From Erythrobacter tepidarius (lineage in GTDB: Bacteria; Pseudomonadota; Alphaproteobacteria; Sphingomonadales; Sphingomonadaceae), in NCBI RefSeq assembly GCF_002155695.1, contig NZ_MUYJ01000003.1:62001-126000 (forward strand): DNA of 64,000 nucleotides. The letters are read 5' to 3'. Below the pieces are notes generated by a model. That model saw nothing but the letters and a program-made list of their open reading frames with translations, was not told where the DNA came from and made no database searches. The position numbers and the translations under genes were made by a program. Each line of letters begins with the position of its first letter. Position 1 is the first letter of the stretch. Shown piece after piece: positions 32,271 through 41,554 of the stretch.

Positions 32271-34454
32271 TCAGTCCGCCCTTGTGCCATGAGCATAGCC
32301 GAATTTGGGGGCACCGCTCTGCCCGAAGAGTCCCCCAACCATGCCCTGATAGCTCCCTGGCGCCAGCGCGGCGAGCGGTGCTCCGGCCGCGGCCAGCGCG
32401 TAGGGTGAGACGCGGTTGCGGGTACACAGCCCGCCCGAACCATCGTCTATCAGCGACTGTTCGAATTCCAGCCCCTGCGTGTCCCCGCTCGAGCGCGTCA
32501 CGGTCGCCACGGCCAGCTGCCCCCCGCCCAGGTCGACAACAAACTGCGTCCCCTTGGGCACATCTGTCAGACCCTGGATCAGCGCCCCGGTGCGCGACAG
32601 GTTGCGCAAGGTCACTTCGTAGGCATAGTCGTCGTGGATCACCTGAATTTTGCGGAATACGGTTCGGCGCCGAGCCCGGTGGGTCCGGTTTGATCCGGGT
32701 TCGATCTTCCACGTCCCGCCCGCGATTTCCTGCGCGACCATCTCCTGATCGATCGGTTCGCTGAAGATTGGGCCCTGCAGATAGCTTACCCCGCACTCTC
32801 TGAGCAGCGCCAGCAAAGCCCCGCTCTCGATCCCGTTGGCGATGGTGTCCATGTCAAGCGCGCCGGCCAGCGCCACGATCGCCCGCACCAAACCCAGTTC
32901 GCGGCTGTCGTGGCGTTCCACCTCGGCGAGGAGCTTCTGGTCGATCTTTATCGCATCGAACGGCGCGCGGCGAAGATAGGCGAGCGACGAATAGCCGGAG
33001 CCAAACTCGTCCAGCGTCAGGCGCACACCAAGCTTGAACAGGCTGGCGAGAGTGCGGTCGACCACCGCGGTATCGCCGAAGAACACCGCCTCGCTGATCT
33101 CCAGTTCGAGCCGATTCGGGGCCAAGCCGGCGGCGGTCAGCGCTTCGCTGACCTGTTCGACGAAGGTTTCCGACAGGAACAGCGGCACCGGCACATTGAC
33201 CGCAATGCGCACGCTATCGGGCCAGTCGGCCGCGCGGCGGCACGCTTCTGTGATTGCCCACATGCCGACCTCACCGATCAGGCTCGAGCCCTCGACGATC
33301 TGGCCGAATTCCTCCTCGTCGATGATGCCGCGTTCGGCATGGTTCCAGCACACATGCGCCTCAACCGCCTGCACCATCTGCGTCTCGGCGTTCACGATCG
33401 GCTCGAAGCGCAGGAACAGATGCTCCATCTTCAGCGCATCGCCGAGATGCTGTTCAAGCCTTCGGCGGAAGATCGTCTCGTTTTCAAGCTCGCCAGAGAA
33501 GAAGCGGTATTGCCCGCGACCGCCGTTCTTGGCGGCGTAGAGCGCCAGATCGGCGGCGCGCACGATATCATCGTGATTGACCCCGTCATGCGGCGCGATC
33601 GCAATGCCCACCGATGCGCCGATCACGCAGCGCCCTTCCTCAAGACTATAGGGCTGACGCAGCATGGCGATGATCTTGGCCGCCAGCTCGCCCAACTCGC
33701 CGCGATCGGCGATATCGGGCAACAGCACTTGGAATTCATCGCCGCCAAGCCTGCCGATCTCGCATTCGCGGTCGATCGCACGGGTAAGGCGGGCGGCGAC
33801 CTGCTTGAGCAATTCGTCCCCGGCAGCATGGCCGAGCGTATCGTTGACATGCTTGAAGCGATCGAGATCGAGCATCATCACCGCGCAGTTGCGGCGCGCC
33901 GCCTTGAACGCGGTCAGCATGGTCTCGATCTGGTGCGCCATGCGGTGCCGGTTCGACAGGCCGGTGAGCGAGTCGAACCGGGCGAGCCGCGCGGTTTCCT
34001 GCTCGCGGTAGAACTCGTCGGTGATATCGGCGCCGGTACCGCGGAAGCCGACGAAGCGATCGCCGGCTGCGAACACCGGTTGCCCGGACAAACGCAGCAC
34101 CGGCCCTTCAGGCCGGCGCGACGCGCGCACCGCCATGCCGGTGAAAGCCTTGTGCGCGCCGAGCATCAGCGCAAGCGACTTGGCGCGTCCTTCGCGCTCT
34201 GCGGCGGTGAATATGGCGGTGAGCGGCTGACCGAGCAGATCGGTCAGCGGCAGATCGAGCCGTTCGGCGATCGCGGCGGATATATAGGTCAAGTTGCCTG
34301 CGGCGTCGCTTGCCCAGAACCAGCCGAGACCGGATTTCTCCAATTCGTCAAGCATCGCCAGTCGTTCGCCATCGGACAGCATCGATGCCGCCTGACCGCG
34401 AAGGCCGCGCTGCGCGGAGGGGCCGCGCGATGACAAGAGACCCTTGAGGGACAC
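32271..34454 (-). CDS. PAS-GGDEF-EAL-PilZ protein with degenerate EAL domain
   Basis: 727 residues. A PAS domain (about 28-150), GGDEF domain with intact RLGGDEF (235-241), an EAL domain (about 330-575) and a C-terminal PilZ domain (about 590-670; RARRR at 593-597, NLSRTG at 618-623) lie in order. The EAL domain is degraded: EAL reads EAH (365-367), DDFGTG reads DEFGSG (482-487) and AEGVET reads ANGIES (539-544), removing metal and general-base residues. No I-site RxxD precedes GGDEF. It is likely a diguanylate cyclase or c-di-GMP-responsive regulator, not a phosphodiesterase. There are no membrane segments. It is a paralogue of the next gene. Confidence 0.85.
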   Translation of the reverse strand: MSLKGLLSSRGPSAQRGLRGQAASMLSDGERLAMLDELEKSGLGWFWASDAAGNLTYISAAIAERLDLPLTDLLGQPLTAIFTAAEREGRAKSLALMLGAHKAFTGMAVRASRRPEGPVLRLSGQPVFAAGDRFVGFRGTGADITDEFYREQETARLARFDSLTGLSNRHRMAHQIETMLTAFKAARRNCAVMMLDLDRFKHVNDTLGHAAGDELLKQVAARLTRAIDRECEIGRLGGDEFQVLLPDIADRGELGELAAKIIAMLRQPYSLEEGRCVIGASVGIAIAPHDGVNHDDIVRAADLALYAAKNGGRGQYRFFSGELENETIFRRRLEQHLGDALKMEHLFLRFEPIVNAETQMVQAVEAHVCWNHAERGIIDEEEFGQIVEGSSLIGEVGMWAITEACRRAADWPDSVRIAVNVPVPLFLSETFVEQVSEALTAAGLAPNRLELEISEAVFFGDTAVVDRTLASLFKLGVRLTLDEFGSGYSSLAYLRRAPFDAIKIDQKLLAEVERHDSRELGLVRAIVALAGALDMDTIANGIESGALLALLRECGVSYLQGPIFSEPIDQEMVAQEIAGGTWKIEPGSNRTHRARRRTVFRKIQVIHDDYAYEVTLRNLSRTGALIQGLTDVPKGTQFVVDLGGGQLAVATVTRSSGDTQGLEFEQSLIDDGSGGLCTRNRVSPYALAAAGAPLAALAPGSYQGMVGGLFGQSGAPKFGYAHGTRAD

Positions 34455-34592
34455 TCGGGGCTAACCTTTCGATATCGCAGGTCCAGCCTTGTGCAGCTTG
34501 CGCACAAGTCCGACCGTCAATGACCGTTGCGTAAAGCCCGATGGTTATTTTTTGGCTAAGCGCCAGCCTTGCGGCATGTGGCCGAAATCCTG

Positions 34593-37310
34593 CTAGCCAA
34601 GATTTGCGATGCGCGCGCCGGTGCCGCGCGGCAATGCGAAGCCACCATTGCCGCAACGGCGCAACGGCAGATGGAATTCGACGCCAAGCCGGTTCTCCTG
34701 CGACCAGCGCACCTGCCCGGTAATCGCCTGGCTGGGGCTGAACTCGACTCTCAGCACATGGCCTTCGGCCACGTTCCACAGGCCTTCGATCATCGCCCCG
34801 CCCTCGGAAATATTGCGCAACGTGGCATTGTGACGGACGCCGCGATGGACCACGACCACCTTGCGCAGCACCGCATAGCGCGGGGCACGGGCCGATTGCG
34901 GCCCATTGGCCACCGCATCCAGACCACCCGCCACGAGCGCGGCCGCATCCTTGGCACTCATCGGCGGGAAATAGATGTGGCCCTGGACATGGCTGCACCC
35001 GAGCAGGCGCACCAGTTCAAGTTCGTCGCGCGTTTCCACCCCTTCGGCGGTGGTGTCCATGTGCAGCACTTCGGCAAGGCTGGTGATCGCGGCAATGATC
35101 GCGCCGTTGCGGCTGCCCTGCTCGGTCGCACTGCGCACGAAGCTGCGGTCGATCTTGATCCGGTCGAAGGGTGCCTTGCGCAAATAGCCGAGCGAAGAAT
35201 AACCGGTGCCGAAATCGTCGAGCGCCAGCCGCACGCCTAGCTGCTTCAATGCGCGGAAGGTCGCCTCGATCCCGGGCGTGTCGCTCACGAACACGCTTTC
35301 GGTGATTTCCAGTTCGAGCCGCGCCGGGTCTATGCCGTTATGCGCCAGCGCCGAAGCGACGATGGTGGGCAATTCGGGATTGGCGAATTGCAGCGCCGAG
35401 ACATTGATCGAGCAGCGGATGTTCGCTGGCCAGCGCGCCAGATCGGCGCAAGCGGACTGGAGCGCCCATTGGCCGAGCCTGTCGATCAGCCCCGCGTCCT
35501 CGGCAATCGGGACGAATTTCGTCGGCGACACACATCCGCGCTGCGGGTGATCCCAGCGCATCAGCGCCTCGAAACCGACCACCTTCTCGCTCGCGGCATA
35601 GACCACCGGCTGATACCATAGCTTGAGCTCGCCCCGGGTGATGGCCGCGCGCAAGTCCTGTTCCAAGGCGGCGCGCTCCTCGACGGCGGCGTGCATGCCC
35701 GGCTCGTAGAAGCGCGCGACCCCGCGTCCTGCATCCTTGGCAGCGTAGAGCGCCAAGTCGACGCTGCGGATCAGCGCCTCGCTGGTGCTGCCGTCAGACG
35801 GCGCCCGCGCGATCCCGATCGAGACGCCAATAACCACGCTCTGCCCACCAATCATGTAGGGCTGTGACAGCAGCGCGATGATCTCCTGCGCGATGGCGGC
35901 AAGCTCCTCCGGGCTGCGCTCGCCCGGAATAATCACCTTGAATTCGTCTCCGCCCAGACGCCCGCAACGCCCATCGGTACCAATCACCTGTTCGAGCCGT
36001 TGCGCAACCTGCTGGAGCAGCGCATCTCCCGCCGGGTGGCCGAGCGTGTCGTTGACCTGCTTGAAGCGATCGAGATCAAGCATCAGCACCGCGCAGGCTC
36101 GCTCGCGCTTGGCTGGGGCGGCGAGGATCTGTTCGAGCGCCTGGCTCATCTGGACGCGGTTCGCTAGGCCGGTAAGCGAATCGTAAAGCGCGAGGCGCGA
36201 GACCTGCTGCTCGCTGCGGCGCCGCTCGGTGAGATCGGTGCCATGGCCGCGGAAACCACAGAAATTCTTGTAAGAATCATAGACCGGCCGACCGGTAAGC
36301 GCCCACCAACGTTCCTCGTCCGGACACCCCGCGCGCATTTCGAGATCCTGGAATTGCGAGCGTGCGCTGAGGTGGAAGGCGAGCGCCCGCGCAGCCTCGG
36401 CCCCGTCGGCATCTGTCGTAAACAACTCGCGCAAGGGCGCGCCGCGCAGACTTTCGGGACTGCGTCCCAGCACCCGCGCCACCTTGGGTGAGATATAGGT
36501 GATCAGCCCAAGGCGGTCGGTCTCCCAGAACCAGCCCTGCCCGCTTTCCTCGAAGCTGCGCAGAATGTCCTCGGCGCGCGCCGCGATCCGCTCGCGCGCC
36601 TCGTGCAGCGCCCGGCGGCGTTCGGCGGCGCGCCATTCGATCTGGGCGATCAATGCCAGTGTCACCGCCGCGCCGGTGAGTGCGGCGAAGGTCAGCAGGC
36701 CTGGCGCGGCAATCACCACGAACCCTGCCCAACTGGCGATGTTGGCGCAGAACAGCGAGGCAATGCGGCCCGAGAACAGCACCGCGGCGGCGGCATTGAT
36801 GCACACCAGGGTCGCTACCGCCCATTCCCACGGCAGACCGCTGGCGATCGCTGCGCCCAGAGCATAGCCGACACAGGCCATCGGCAGGATATTGGCGAGA
36901 ATCAGCAGCGCAAAGCGCATCGGACGCCTGGTCTGGCAGCGACGCTCGATCGCGGCGAACCATCCGCCAACTGCAAACAGGCCGGTCGAAAGCAGCCCTG
37001 CAATCAGCGAGGGCCAGCCCGGCAATGCGGGCGAGACCGCCGCAGCCAGACCGAGGGCGACCAGCAGCGACACCGCCATCGGGCGGCTGCGCGGCGGGAG
37101 ATAGAAGTGCTGCTCCTCCTTGGCGGCGCCGGCGTTCTGGACGATTTCTGCAAGCCCTTCGGGCGCCAGACGCTGGGCGGCGCGGCGTTCGCTGCCGGCA
37201 CGCAGGGCGCTGACGTCCGCCTGAGCCGTCGCGTCGGCCACGGCCAATGCCTCGTCCGCAACAGCGGCGGACGCGGTTTCCCTATGCGATCTTGCGGGCA
37301 GCCCTGACAT
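34593..37310 (-). CDS. Membrane PAS-GGDEF-EAL-PilZ protein with intact EAL domain
   Basis: 905 residues. Five to six membrane segments lie between about 79 and 225, followed by a PAS domain (about 245-365), GGDEF (453-457, intact), EAL (EALMRW 581-586, ITES 669-672, DDFGTG 698-703, KIDRSF 719-724, AEGVET 755-760, all intact) and a C-terminal PilZ domain with NISEGG but a poor RxxxR. It should be a bifunctional c-di-GMP synthase/phosphodiesterase tied to a membrane signal. It is 138 bases upstream of its soluble paralogue on the same strand and divergent from phaC. Confidence 0.88.
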   Translation of the reverse strand: MSGLPARSHRETASAAVADEALAVADATAQADVSALRAGSERRAAQRLAPEGLAEIVQNAGAAKEEQHFYLPPRSRPMAVSLLVALGLAAAVSPALPGWPSLIAGLLSTGLFAVGGWFAAIERRCQTRRPMRFALLILANILPMACVGYALGAAIASGLPWEWAVATLVCINAAAAVLFSGRIASLFCANIASWAGFVVIAAPGLLTFAALTGAAVTLALIAQIEWRAAERRRALHEARERIAARAEDILRSFEESGQGWFWETDRLGLITYISPKVARVLGRSPESLRGAPLRELFTTDADGAEAARALAFHLSARSQFQDLEMRAGCPDEERWWALTGRPVYDSYKNFCGFRGHGTDLTERRRSEQQVSRLALYDSLTGLANRVQMSQALEQILAAPAKRERACAVLMLDLDRFKQVNDTLGHPAGDALLQQVAQRLEQVIGTDGRCGRLGGDEFKVIIPGERSPEELAAIAQEIIALLSQPYMIGGQSVVIGVSIGIARAPSDGSTSEALIRSVDLALYAAKDAGRGVARFYEPGMHAAVEERAALEQDLRAAITRGELKLWYQPVVYAASEKVVGFEALMRWDHPQRGCVSPTKFVPIAEDAGLIDRLGQWALQSACADLARWPANIRCSINVSALQFANPELPTIVASALAHNGIDPARLELEITESVFVSDTPGIEATFRALKQLGVRLALDDFGTGYSSLGYLRKAPFDRIKIDRSFVRSATEQGSRNGAIIAAITSLAEVLHMDTTAEGVETRDELELVRLLGCSHVQGHIYFPPMSAKDAAALVAGGLDAVANGPQSARAPRYAVLRKVVVVHRGVRHNATLRNISEGGAMIEGLWNVAEGHVLRVEFSPSQAITGQVRWSQENRLGVEFHLPLRRCGNGGFALPRGTGARIANLG

Positions 37311-37491
37311 GAACGGGCATTGCGCCTTGAGCCCTTGGAAAAGCGTGAATCGAAGCGGTAAACAAGGCCCTGACAGCGCCGCAAAATCGCGCCAGTGAAA
37401 GCCACTTGCTCATGCTTGCAACTTGCTGCGGCTGGCTGCATCTTGGTACCGGCCGCAGATCGCACAACAGAAATGCAGGACAGGGGATCGA

Positions 37492-39189
37492 ATGGCACAA
37501 GACGAAGTAAGGCTCGAAAACGAGGCCGCCCAGTCAACCAGCGCGTTGGGGCCGCTGATCGGGGTGGCGCGCGAGGACTTCGTCAGCGCCGTGGCGCTCC
37601 TTCTGCGCGAAACCGCCTCCGATCCCGCGCGCTTGATCCGCCACTCGACTGCGATGGCGCAAGACATGGTCAGGATTATGGCCGGGAAAAGCGAGCTTGC
37701 ACCCGATCCCAAGGACAAGCGGTTTATGGATCCGGCCTGGCAGTACAACCCCTTCTTCCGCGCCGGTGCGCAATATTACCTCGCCGTTCAAAAAGGGGTG
37801 AAGAATTGGCTGGAAGAGCTCGAGCTCGACGAACTCGAACGCAACCGCGCGAATTTTATCGCCAATATCATCCTGGACGGCCTCGCGCCGACCAACACGC
37901 TCCTCGGCAATCCGACCGCGCAAAAGCAGATCATCAATTCGGGCGGGCTCAGCCTGATCAAGGGCCTTCAGAACGCCTACAACGATCTCGTCCACAACCA
38001 AGGCATGGTCAGCCAGGTCGACAAGCGACCCTTCAAGCTGGGCGAAAACATCGCCACCTCGAAAGGCGCGGTGATCTATCGCGACGAGATCATGGAGCTG
38101 CTGCACTATGCGCCGACGACCGAGAAGGTCTACGCGATCCCGCAGCTCACTATCCCGCCGCAGATCAACAAGATGTATATCAACGACCTGTCGCCCGACA
38201 AATCGGTGGTCAAATGGCAGGTCGACAACGGCATCCAGACCTTTGTGATCTCGTGGCGCAATCCCCGCAAGGAACAGGGCCACTGGGGGATGGCCGATTA
38301 CGTCGCCGCCTGTGAGAAGGCGCTCGAGGTTGTGTCGCAAGTCACCGGCTCGAAGAAAGTTAACGTTTCGGCCGGATGCTCGGGCGGTCAAACGGCCTCG
38401 GTGCTCGCCTCCAAACTGGCGGCGAAGGGCAATCCGATCCTCGGCACGCTGACGCTGATGGTATGCGTGCTGCACCCCAAGCCGACCGATATCGAAGCCG
38501 CATCGCTGGTAAGCGAGAACGGGATGAAGCTTGCCCGCCAGCGCGCGATGAAGGCGGGCGTGATCAAGGCAGACGATCTGGCGCGCGGTTTTGCCTGGCT
38601 CAGGCCCAATGACCTTATCTGGAACTACGTCATCAACAACTATCTGCTCGGACAGGATCCGCCGGCTTTCGACGTGCTGTTCTGGAATGCCGACGCCACC
38701 AACCTTTCGGCAAACCTGATGGGCGATTTCCTGACGCTGTTTGAAACCCTTGCCTTCACCAAACGGGGCGAGGTCGAGATGGCCGGGCACAAGATCGATC
38801 TGAGCAAGGTCACCGCCGATCTGTTCATCCTTGGCGGGGTAACCGATCACATCACGCCGTGGAAGGCGACATATCGTTCGACCCAGCTGTTCGGCTCGAA
38901 GGATGTCACCTACGTGCTCTCGCAGAGCGGTCACATGCAGGCGATCCTCAACCCTCCGGGCAATCCCAAAGCGAAGTATTACGTCCAGAAGAAGAAGGGC
39001 AAGCTGCCCGCCACCGCCGAGGAGTGGCTGCAAGGCACCGAGGAGGTGAAGGGCAGCTGGTGGCCGCTGTGGATGCAGTGGCTACAGGCGCGCTCGGGCG
39101 ACCAGCAGCCTGCCCCCGCCAGCTTGGGCAACGATAGCTACAGGCCGCTCGATCCCGCACCGGGACTCTACGTCATCGAAGAAGTCTGA
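37492..39189 (+). CDS. phaC: Class I poly(R)-hydroxyalkanoate synthase
   Basis: 565 residues from the ATG at 37492 (AGGGGA upstream). The lipase-like box is AGCSGG with Cys296; Asp452 (GGVTDHITPW) and His481 (SQSGHMQAILNPPG) complete the triad, and WWPLWMQWL lies near the C-terminus. The N-terminal segment FMDPAWQYNPFFR is typical of class I synthases. It polymerises 3-hydroxyacyl-CoA into storage polymer. The first Gly of the GxCxG box is Ala here, a conservative change. No phasin or phaR gene is next to it; a depolymerase-like gene follows. Confidence 0.95.
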   Translation: MAQDEVRLENEAAQSTSALGPLIGVAREDFVSAVALLLRETASDPARLIRHSTAMAQDMVRIMAGKSELAPDPKDKRFMDPAWQYNPFFRAGAQYYLAVQKGVKNWLEELELDELERNRANFIANIILDGLAPTNTLLGNPTAQKQIINSGGLSLIKGLQNAYNDLVHNQGMVSQVDKRPFKLGENIATSKGAVIYRDEIMELLHYAPTTEKVYAIPQLTIPPQINKMYINDLSPDKSVVKWQVDNGIQTFVISWRNPRKEQGHWGMADYVAACEKALEVVSQVTGSKKVNVSAGCSGGQTASVLASKLAAKGNPILGTLTLMVCVLHPKPTDIEAASLVSENGMKLARQRAMKAGVIKADDLARGFAWLRPNDLIWNYVINNYLLGQDPPAFDVLFWNADATNLSANLMGDFLTLFETLAFTKRGEVEMAGHKIDLSKVTADLFILGGVTDHITPWKATYRSTQLFGSKDVTYVLSQSGHMQAILNPPGNPKAKYYVQKKKGKLPATAEEWLQGTEEVKGSWWPLWMQWLQARSGDQQPAPASLGNDSYRPLDPAPGLYVIEEV

Positions 39190-39237
39190 TAAGGCGCATC
39201 GGGCCAATGCGCGCCCCTGGCCCGCGCGAGACCCTGC

Positions 39238-39270
39238 GGGCGCTTTCGTGAGGGATCGACGAAAGCGCCC
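39238..39270 (+). promoter_or_regulatory. Perfect 12-bp hairpin between phaC and phaZ-like gene
   Basis: GGGCGCTTTCGT (39238-39249) and ACGAAAGCGCCC (39259-39270) are perfect reverse complements around a nine-base loop. No U tract follows, so it is not a classical terminator; it may protect the phaC mRNA end or attenuate the downstream gene. A weaker stem GGGCCA/TGGCCC (39201-39223) lies just before it. The distance to the next ATG (39325) is 54 bases. Confidence 0.5.
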
Positions 39271-39324
39271 AACCTGCCCCCTTGCGTGAGGGGCGAGAAA
39301 GGACGTGAAGAGGTGAAAAATCCG

Positions 39325-40176
39325 ATGGACGAGGCGGTCGTCTCGATGGAGCAGGTAGCCGGGCGGACGCTACGGACTGCTAGCTGGCGGCTCGACATGC
39401 CATCCGATCACCCGCCGATCCTTTTCTTCAACGGGATCGGCGCGAATATCGAAGCGGTGGCCCCGCTGGCAGCGGCCCTGCCCGAGCGCGGTTTCATCAT
39501 GTTCGACATGCCCGGAACCGGCGAATCACCCGATCCCCTGGTGCCCTACAATCCGTTCACCATGAGCTGGACCGCAGCGCAGTTGCTGCGTAAATATGGC
39601 CTCGACGAGGTCGATGTGATGGGGGTTTCATGGGGCGGCGCGATGGCGCAGCACTTCGCGCTCCAGCATCCCGGCCGGACCCGTCGCCTTATCCTGATTG
39701 CGACCACGCCGGGTATGGTGATGGTGCCGGGCAACCCCGCCGCTTTCACCAAGATGGCCGATCCGCGCCGCTACATCGATCCCGAGTTCATGAACGAACA
39801 CTTCGCCACGCTCTATGGCGGGGTCGACAGGGACGGGGCTGAGCACCACAAGAACAGCCACATCGGCCGGCTCAAGCCACCATCCCCGCGCGGCTACATG
39901 TACCAGTTGCTATGCATGCTCGGTTGGACCAGTCTGCCCGCCTTGCCCTTCCTGACCAAGGAAACGCTGATCATGATGGGCGAGGACGACCAGATCGTCC
40001 CGCTTGCCAACGGCAAGATCCTCAAGGCGCTGATCCCCAATTCGCGGCTGATCACCTTCGAAGGCGGCGGGCACCTTTTCCTGCTGACCCACGCCGATGA
40101 AAGCGTGGCCGCGATCCGCGCATTCCTCGACGCGCCGGAAACCGAGAAGGAAGCGCAGCGCGCAGCGGTCGCCTAG
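39325..40176 (+). CDS. phaZ: Intracellular poly(3-hydroxyalkanoate) depolymerase-like alpha/beta hydrolase
   Basis: 283 residues from the ATG at 39325 (AGAGG eight to ten bases upstream; in-frame GTGs at 39286 and 39313 exist). The nucleophile elbow is GVSWGG, as in medium-chain PHA depolymerases of Pseudomonas; ILFFNGIGANIEAV, FDMPGTGES, MGEDDQIVPL (Asp) and EGGGHLFLLTH (His) follow in order. No signal peptide is present. Position directly after phaC supports a role in mobilising stored polymer. Preference for chain length is not determinable. Confidence 0.8.
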   Translation: MDEAVVSMEQVAGRTLRTASWRLDMPSDHPPILFFNGIGANIEAVAPLAAALPERGFIMFDMPGTGESPDPLVPYNPFTMSWTAAQLLRKYGLDEVDVMGVSWGGAMAQHFALQHPGRTRRLILIATTPGMVMVPGNPAAFTKMADPRRYIDPEFMNEHFATLYGGVDRDGAEHHKNSHIGRLKPPSPRGYMYQLLCMLGWTSLPALPFLTKETLIMMGEDDQIVPLANGKILKALIPNSRLITFEGGGHLFLLTHADESVAAIRAFLDAPETEKEAQRAAVA

Positions 40177-40192
40177 GCCTCGGCTCCCGGAA

Positions 40193-40459
40193 TCAGTACT
40201 GGCTGCAATTCAAACCGATCGAGCGCCATAGCAGCGAGGATGCCCCAGCGCACCTCTGCTGGAGAGCCTCGTCGATGCAGTCCTGCCGCAGGCAGCGACG
40301 GTCGCCGGGGCGGACAGGAACAACCCGAAGATTGCCGATGGCCGGCACGTCGGCAGGCACGCAGGCCATCGTCGCCGTCCGGGCGGCAACCGAGGCTGGC
40401 ACGCCCTGCGCCAGCAATGGCGCAAGCAGCAAGACGGCGCGCGCCGGACAGCCGGGCAT
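40193..40459 (-). CDS. Possible small Cys-rich secreted protein in a 346-base gap
   Basis: The gap between the depolymerase gene and the GDPD gene (40177-40522) has no clear gene. One minus frame encodes 88 residues with a signal-like start (CPARAVLLLAPLLAQGVPA) and five Cys in the remaining 60 residues, downstream of the GDPD stop. There is no convincing ribosome-binding site and two other frames are also open here, so this could be chance in GC-rich DNA. No homologue is recognised. Confidence 0.3.
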   Translation of the reverse strand: MPGCPARAVLLLAPLLAQGVPASVAARTATMACVPADVPAIGNLRVVPVRPGDRRCLRQDCIDEALQQRCAGASSLLWRSIGLNCSQY

Positions 40460-40522
40460 CGGGCGGGATAGGCCCTTGTGTTCGAACCGGCGAAATATCG
40501 CCTTGCCGCAATCGCAAAGGCG

Positions 40523-41467
40523 CTAACCGCCCCGGCTGACCCCGCACTGCCCCGGCTTGGGCAGCCGCCCAGCCTCGGCCAGAGCAGCGGCGGCCTCGCG
40601 CGGGCGATCGGTGGCAATAATGTCGACGCCCTCCCTGCCCAGATCAGGATAGCGCTCATCCATGCCCAACCGCGCGATCACCGCATCGATCGAACGCGGC
40701 GAACCACCCAGCGTGCCGAAGATCACCTCGATGTCGTCCCTGTCGAGCTCGGCGAAAAGTTCGGGACGCGGATAGCGGGTGCCGGTGAAGGCGACCAAGC
40801 GATCCGCGGGAATGCCGACCGATTTCAAGGCCGCCACATCGTCGAGATCGTTGACTGACACCGACAGCAGCATCTCGGGTGCAGCGCGGTGGAGGGCGGC
40901 AGCCTGATCGACCGAGTAGGCGATCAGGATGACACTGCGCTCCATCCCCGCCGCCCGGATTGCGGCAATCACTTTATCGACATTGACCGAGCGCTTGAAA
41001 TCAATCTGCAACACGGTGCGCCCCTTGGCCCAGTCCAGCGCCTCATCCAGCCGGGGAATGGCATAGGGCGTGACCCAGCCCCAATTGTCCTTGAGCCGCA
41101 GCTTGCTGAGCGCCGCCCAGTCCTGCGCCGCGGCCTCGCCGGTGCCGGTGGTCGTGCGATCGAGCCGATCATCGTGAAGCAGGAACAGCATCCCGTCGGC
41201 GCTCTGGCCAACATCGACCTCCATGATCGCCGGGTATGCCGCTAGCAGCGCATCCATGGTGGCGATGGCATTTTCCGGCAGGCCCGGGGTCGGCCCTCCG
41301 CGATGGGCGGAAATCAAGGTCTGCCCGGCGGCTTCGAAACAATCGAGCATTGCCGAAAGATCGCTCTCCGGCACCAGCCGCCACGCGCCCTGATCCTGCG
41401 CGGCCAGCGGCGCTGCCAGCATTGCCCAGACTGCCACGACACAGCGCCACACCCGCTTGCGAACCAT
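40523..41467 (-). CDS. Secreted glycerophosphodiester phosphodiesterase family protein
   Basis: 314 residues with a signal peptide (about 1-23, ending PLAAQ). The GDPD catalytic motifs are present: ISAHRGG (His/Arg near 53-57), PENAIATMDA (Glu), MEVDVGQSADG (Glu/Asp) and FLLHDDRLDRTT (His). The barrel continues with VLQIDFKRS and ends at TDRPREAAAAL. It likely cleaves glycerophosphodiesters in the periplasm. It is divergent from the D-aminoacylase gene with an 87-base gap. Confidence 0.85.
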   Translation of the reverse strand: MVRKRVWRCVVAVWAMLAAPLAAQDQGAWRLVPESDLSAMLDCFEAAGQTLISAHRGGPTPGLPENAIATMDALLAAYPAIMEVDVGQSADGMLFLLHDDRLDRTTTGTGEAAAQDWAALSKLRLKDNWGWVTPYAIPRLDEALDWAKGRTVLQIDFKRSVNVDKVIAAIRAAGMERSVILIAYSVDQAAALHRAAPEMLLSVSVNDLDDVAALKSVGIPADRLVAFTGTRYPRPELFAELDRDDIEVIFGTLGGSPRSIDAVIARLGMDERYPDLGREGVDIIATDRPREAAAALAEAGRLPKPGQCGVSRGG

Positions 41468-41554
41468 TTTCAGTTCCCTTGCCTAATTCCACAATCCTCG
41501 CGCTCTTGTAGGACGGCACGATTTGCGACATCCTGCCCATAAGGGAGAGAATGA

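Noticed and set aside
34488-34508. CTTGTGC/GCACAAG 7-bp stem between the two GGDEF/EAL genes
   Set aside because: No U tract on either strand and a short stem; it may be a weak structure but is not supportable as a terminator or operator.
40173-40659. Two further minus-strand frames (124 and 149 codons) in and beside the 40.2-40.5 kb gap
   Set aside because: They overlap each other and the GDPD gene end in other frames and have shadow-like composition.
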